A stretch of DNA of 64,000 bases, taken from Craterostigma plantagineum (lineage: Eukaryota; Streptophyta; Magnoliopsida; Lamiales; Linderniaceae). Under the pieces are notes generated by a model that was not told the origin of the DNA, ran no database searches, and worked only from the letters and a program-made list of their open reading frames with translations. Shown here one piece after another: positions 60,405 to 64,000 of the stretch (its first letter is position 1; each line of letters opens with the position of its first letter). The stretch spans positions 124,001 through 188,000 of the forward strand of contig JAPQWV010000628.1 of the NCBI GenBank assembly GCA_027422505.1. Reading direction: 5' to 3'. Made by a program: the position numbers and the translations under genes.

Positions 60405-61531
60405 ACTAACCATCTTGAGCCCAGTGGCGAAGAATACAACATCTACGGAGACTTTCAACCTTTATTCCGTAGATTATTCGGGAAAAATCTATATACACAC
60501 CGTCATTTGGATGTAGCAGAATCTGTTTTGATTAAGTAAAGAAACGCATGAAGATTTTATCGCAACTCTTAAGATTTAAAGACACCTGTTATTCCAGAAA
60601 TCAATGCAACAAAACTAGCGCATGCAAAACAAGGGCCATGTTCTCGTTGGAAGTCAATGATGATTTTAAGTAAGCATAGTGTGCGCAAAAAAAAAGAAAG
60701 AGGGAAAGAAAGTCTCACCTCGCCATAATTCTGTGATAAGGTTCACGCACGTTAAGCGAGGCAAAGCCGTCATTCACCGTCTGCCTCTCGGCATGCATAC
60801 TCTTGCGGAAAGTTGGTTTGGATGATGTTGCTTAGAGTTATGCTGAAGAAAGAGCCTTCAGAAAGAGAACATGTAATAAAAAGGAACAACGACGTTTCTG
60901 GCGCGCAACGGACATTACTACCCAAAATCAGTCAGGATAACAAACGAAGTTATACAGAGAAGAACGCCCAAGAAAAGGAAGTGAATAAATGAGCGTCCAA
61001 AGTGTAACTTTAAACAAAGAGCGCATCAATAATCATCAGCATGAGAAGGTATTACACGGTTCCTCGCTATCCATGTATTTGGTATTGATAGTTCAGGAGA
61101 TGAGTGATTTGAGACAGAAAAATACTTCAATCGTTCTACTGAAAACATTTGAAAATAAGAACAATGATACAGATTCGGACGACCTCTGTGGATGGAGTTG
61201 TAGGCCTGAGAGAGTAACGTCTTGAGCTATATCAGAATTTTCCAACTCCAAACAAGATATAAAGCAATGTAATTAATGGCAAGAGGAACACACTTGTATA
61301 CTAAAGTGCGCATGTATTTAAGTCGACAGACTAAAAGGCTAGAGGAACCAACGGCGCAGAGACAAACTTGTATATGTAATAAGTCGACATATCCAAAGAT
61401 AAATGCCAAGGAAGAGTGCATTCACTTGCAGAACGTGATCTAGCTGAGTTTCTCTGAAGGTTCCTCAGTTTCTCGGCGTCCTTCAGAGCATAAGGTGTAG
61501 GATACAACCGTTTCGATGGAGGCATCGACAA
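60405..61531 (-). pseudogene. Second LON-RING copy, decayed
   Basis: On the minus strand, isolated exon relics match the neighbouring copy: 61,531-61,420 (YALKDAEKLRNLQRNSA), 61,240-61,170 (a counterpart of the EPYVRAREVIRSGLQ exon reading ENSDIAQDVTLSGLQLHP), 60,855-60,725 (ITLSNIIQTNFPQEYACRE, then a stop and frameshifts, then EPYHRIM), and 60,470-60,415 (ESLRRCCILRHWAQDG). The RING exons and the short Lon exons are missing. It is older than the lesions in the first copy and could not make a protein. Confidence 0.8.
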
Positions 61532-61559
61532 TATGCATTGCTGCGCTTAATTCATCTAA

Positions 61560-62297
61560 ACAATGAAAGGACATTGGCCAGAAATTGAGATAATTACGTA
61601 TAAAACAGCGCACCTGCTATCCTCTCGCGGGATCAAAGCTTTGAGTGAGCTAGGAGTATGGTCGGGACATAAAAGAATTTAGAATGAAACATTTGCTAAA
61701 ATTTCCACAAACAGTTCATATTTTCCGTGTTCCGACTTGAAATCAAAATTTTGAACAATAGAGTAATAGTAAAGAGCAATACTAGATAATTTAAATCTTG
61801 TTTCGCCAAGAACCTCCTCACTACTCGTCGGTCATTGTCGGCCACATCATAAGTTCTTCTTTTCCCCTTCTATATTTAGCAGAGAATTGCGCAGCAATTG
61901 GATCAGATAACATACATAAATCGAACATTGCTGACATCCCACAAAGCTGTTTGAAGTTCTTGACACGAAAAACGCTTCAAGCTCCATAAATAAGTTCGAC
62001 GATTTGACTTAACGTATTGGGTCGAGAGCTGATGTTGCAGAACTCAACTTGTTATAAACGAATGAGATTGATTCTACGTTTCGAAAAAAAGAACACTATA
62101 ACGGTCTTACATTGAGAAACCGATTGCAACAGAATTAGGTTGAGAGCAAGGAAAGTCGAGCAAGTTCAAGATTACTCCAATCAACTAACAAAGAAATTCC
62201 ATTCAAAGCCCAAAATCTAATACGAGCTTTTTATCAACGTATGAGTTGTTTACCTACACGCCATTATTAGCATCGACTTCCCAACTAAGCGCCAAGA
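61560..62297. other. Spacer between the second LON-RING copy and XXT5-like
   Basis: I see no gene, repeat or transposon end here. It should hold the 3' UTR of the XXT5-like gene next to 62,298. Confidence 0.35.
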
Positions 62298-63677
62298 TCA
62301 AACTCTGCTCCTACGCTTCATGCGTCGAATATCCAACCGATCCACGTCAACCAAAGGAGTCATCGTATCGTCCCTTATTCTCTTAATATTAGGACTAACC
62401 AATCCCCGATGCCTGAAACCATACAAGTCCAAGACTTGGTTATCAGCAAAGTTGAAAGCCCTCTCCATACTCATCAAACACTTCTTGACCGAGTAATCCC
62501 CATAACTCCCACACGGCTTACAACCCACAAAATGCGTCACGAAAGGCCACCTTTCGTCGCCCAATCCAGGATGATACTTCTCAATCATCTCCTCATAACG
62601 TTCCACCAAACCCTCCCAAAACCCGTGAAGATAGTACGAATTCTCAACAAAGACTTTATCCATCCATTTTTCCTTGTCCTTAACCAATATGTATATCAGC
62701 GCAGACTGATCGTCGGCTTCGAAAGCGGGTCGACCCTTTAGCTCCGCGGTCAGAATCTTTCCCACTTCTTCTCTGATTGGTCCCTTGGGACCCATCGGGG
62801 CCCACGCGTCGAGCAAATCCAGCGTCCATTGGCAGTTCCTCAATAAAAAACTGCCCGTGTTCAATGCTATCCAAGATTTTTGTTCGTATAAGAGGTCCAT
62901 ATATCCATGGATCACCAAGTTGTGGTTTTCATACTTCGATAAGGGAATCTCAAACGCCATATCTGTGAACAATGCGTCGCTGTCCATCCACCAAATCCAC
63001 TCGACTTCAGGGTGAGAGAGCATCAATCGCCTGATTAACGGTAATTTTGCCCAATACCCAGACAACTCCTTGTCCAAATGGGCCATGTTGTGCATGATCT
63101 CAATCCCATGAATACGGCAGTAATCCACCTTGTTCTTCAACGATTTCAGCACGTAATGATCCCCGATTGCATTGTCGCACGGATTTGGGGGCGAACCAGT
63201 CACGAGCATAACCCTAGGTCTGCCATCGCCGAGGTAATTTGGGAAATTTGGGTGCTGCTCGAGCCACAGCTTGCGATCCTCGTCCCACGTGTCGATCCTC
63301 GGACCCAGCTCGAAGGTGGCGTTTGTGCTCAAGAACGCCGGTTCGCGCCGGTCTGAGTCGCCGTCGGACCGTATCTCGGCTAAGACCCTCTTCGTCTCCT
63401 CGATCAGGTGGTGGTCCTCGGCGCCGGCGTCGGTGGAGCTGAGGGTGCCAATTTCGACGGTGCCGCGAAAGACGAGGAGCGTGACGACGCCGCAGAGGAA
63501 CGTCATCATCACGTTCTTGAAGGTCTTCTTGGCCTCGCGGCCGCGTTGGAGGAGAGTATTACGGTCTCTGTCGCGGACGCCTCCGCCACCTCCGACGCCG
63601 CCGGTCGCCGTCGCCGGGACGGTTGCTGAACCGACGAGCGCTCGCTTCTGAGGCGTAAACAAATTCCATGAGGCCAT
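62298..63677 (-). CDS. XXT5: Xyloglucan 6-xylosyltransferase, GT34 family, XXT5-like
   Basis: GT34 enzymes transfer xylose from UDP-xylose to the glucan backbone of xyloglucan in the Golgi. The frame is a single exon of 459 residues. It has a short Gly-rich cytosolic N-terminus (1-50), one membrane anchor (about 55-72, MMTFLCGVVTLLVFRG), a stem, and the catalytic domain from about 125: ATFELGPRIDTWDEDRKLWL, RPRVMLVTGSPPNPCDNAIG, GDHYVLKSLKNKVDYCRIHG, EWIWWMDSDALFTDM (DxD as DSD at 232-234), NTGSFLLRNCQWTLDLLDAW, FEADDQSALIYIL, and FVTHFVGCKPCGSYGDY. The N-terminus (KTFKNVM, LIEETKRVLAEIRSD) and C-terminus (HRGLVSPNIKRIRDD, LDIRRMKR) fit the XXT3/4/5 group better than XXT1/2. It appears intact. 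Confidence 0.95.
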   Translation of the reverse strand: MASWNLFTPQKRALVGSATVPATATGGVGGGGGVRDRDRNTLLQRGREAKKTFKNVMMTFLCGVVTLLVFRGTVEIGTLSSTDAGAEDHHLIEETKRVLAEIRSDGDSDRREPAFLSTNATFELGPRIDTWDEDRKLWLEQHPNFPNYLGDGRPRVMLVTGSPPNPCDNAIGDHYVLKSLKNKVDYCRIHGIEIMHNMAHLDKELSGYWAKLPLIRRLMLSHPEVEWIWWMDSDALFTDMAFEIPLSKYENHNLVIHGYMDLLYEQKSWIALNTGSFLLRNCQWTLDLLDAWAPMGPKGPIREEVGKILTAELKGRPAFEADDQSALIYILVKDKEKWMDKVFVENSYYLHGFWEGLVERYEEMIEKYHPGLGDERWPFVTHFVGCKPCGSYGDYSVKKCLMSMERAFNFADNQVLDLYGFRHRGLVSPNIKRIRDDTMTPLVDVDRLDIRRMKRRSRV

Positions 63678-63737
63678 TCTTCGCTGGGTTTTAGAACGCC
63701 GATCGTCGATGGTGGGGTTTCTGCCTTAATTCTCACT

Positions 63738-64000
63738 TCTCAGCTGTGATGAGATTAAGAAGGTGATTAGTTTGGTAAATGACTCTGTCTAAATTCCACG
63801 TGTTAATAATCTTATCATTTTAACACGTTGGAATATTTGTTTCTTTCTTTCTCTTCTCTTTCCGATTGGTAGACCGTGGATACTATTTTCATGTAGGACT
63901 CTTTGTTACAGCTAAAATGATCGAATATTCAAATTATTTTCAAGTTATTTTATCTGAAAATTAATCGAATATCCAATCTGTTTCATATTCAGATATTCTC
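63738..64000. other. Upstream flank of XXT5-like and start of TCGAATAT-rich DNA
   Basis: 63,738-63,900 is probable promoter of the XXT5-like gene, with a CT-rich tract (ctttctttctctt) at 63,842-63,858. From about 63,920 to the edge, words tcgaatat and gaatatcc recur as in the subterminal part of the hAT-like element at 21,754, so a transposon may begin here and run out of the window. Confidence 0.35.

Noticed and set aside
62409..63651. Plus-strand frames across the XXT5-like gene (up to 126 residues).
   Set aside because: They are complements of a well-supported GT34 coding region; the GC-rich third positions keep the other strand open.

Overview
This is nuclear DNA of a flowering plant, most likely a eudicot. 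The genes are typical of plants: a SnRK1 catalytic subunit, a GT34 xyloglucan xylosyltransferase close to XXT5, CW-type/MBD proteins, a plant Asterix (PAT complex) homologue, a DUF538 protein and LON-RING genes. They are intron-rich, with AT-rich introns and GT..AG junctions I could follow by eye. Mobile DNA fills roughly half of the window: LTR, LINE, hAT, Mutator-like (MULE) and Tourist-like elements. All gene models were joined by eye without RNA evidence.

Layout. 1-10,985: a scrap of an MBD gene, a palindromic MULE-like MITE (93-1092), and a wrecked antisense SnRK1 copy (1,325-10,985). The first intron of that copy has taken a 5.7-kb non-autonomous LTR element (2,966-8,682, near-identical LTRs) and a 5'-truncated L1-type LINE (8,833-10,721). 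12,946-29,006: three CW-MBD genes. A (minus) and B (plus) stand head to head on a 2.4-kb inverted duplication, and C (plus) lies further right with an extra terminal-exon fragment beside it. Between B and C is a three-deep nest: an LTR element inside a MULE-like MITE inside a hAT-like element. 29,604-30,593: Asterix (minus). 30,685-42,396: an 11.7-kb non-autonomous MULE with a 9-bp target duplication. It carries a PPR gene fragment and about 10 kb of tandem arrays, including units of about 704 bp; the arrays were later hit by a hAT element and by a 5S-rRNA-bearing solo LTR of Cassandra type. 44,939-46,022: DUF538 gene. 46,514-50,839: a second MULE filled with repeats. 52,271-55,484: SnRK1 alpha, apparently intact. 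56,097-61,531: a LON-RING gene broken by a hAT MITE in an exon and by a one-base deletion, followed by a second, more decayed copy. 62,298-63,677: XXT5-like gene (minus).

The host genes do not form a pathway. They are single loci for energy signalling (SnRK1), chromatin reading (CW-MBD), ER membrane-protein biogenesis (Asterix) and wall synthesis (XXT5). The strongest unusual signal is a shared style among the MULE-like elements: ends that start GG(G), 9-bp (once perhaps 10-bp) target duplications, no transposase, and interiors built almost wholly from a reiterated short motif (GGTAC, GTTAC or TTTTCGGCC) amplified into higher-order tandem repeats. The 11.7-kb and 4.3-kb members are the items most worth a second look.
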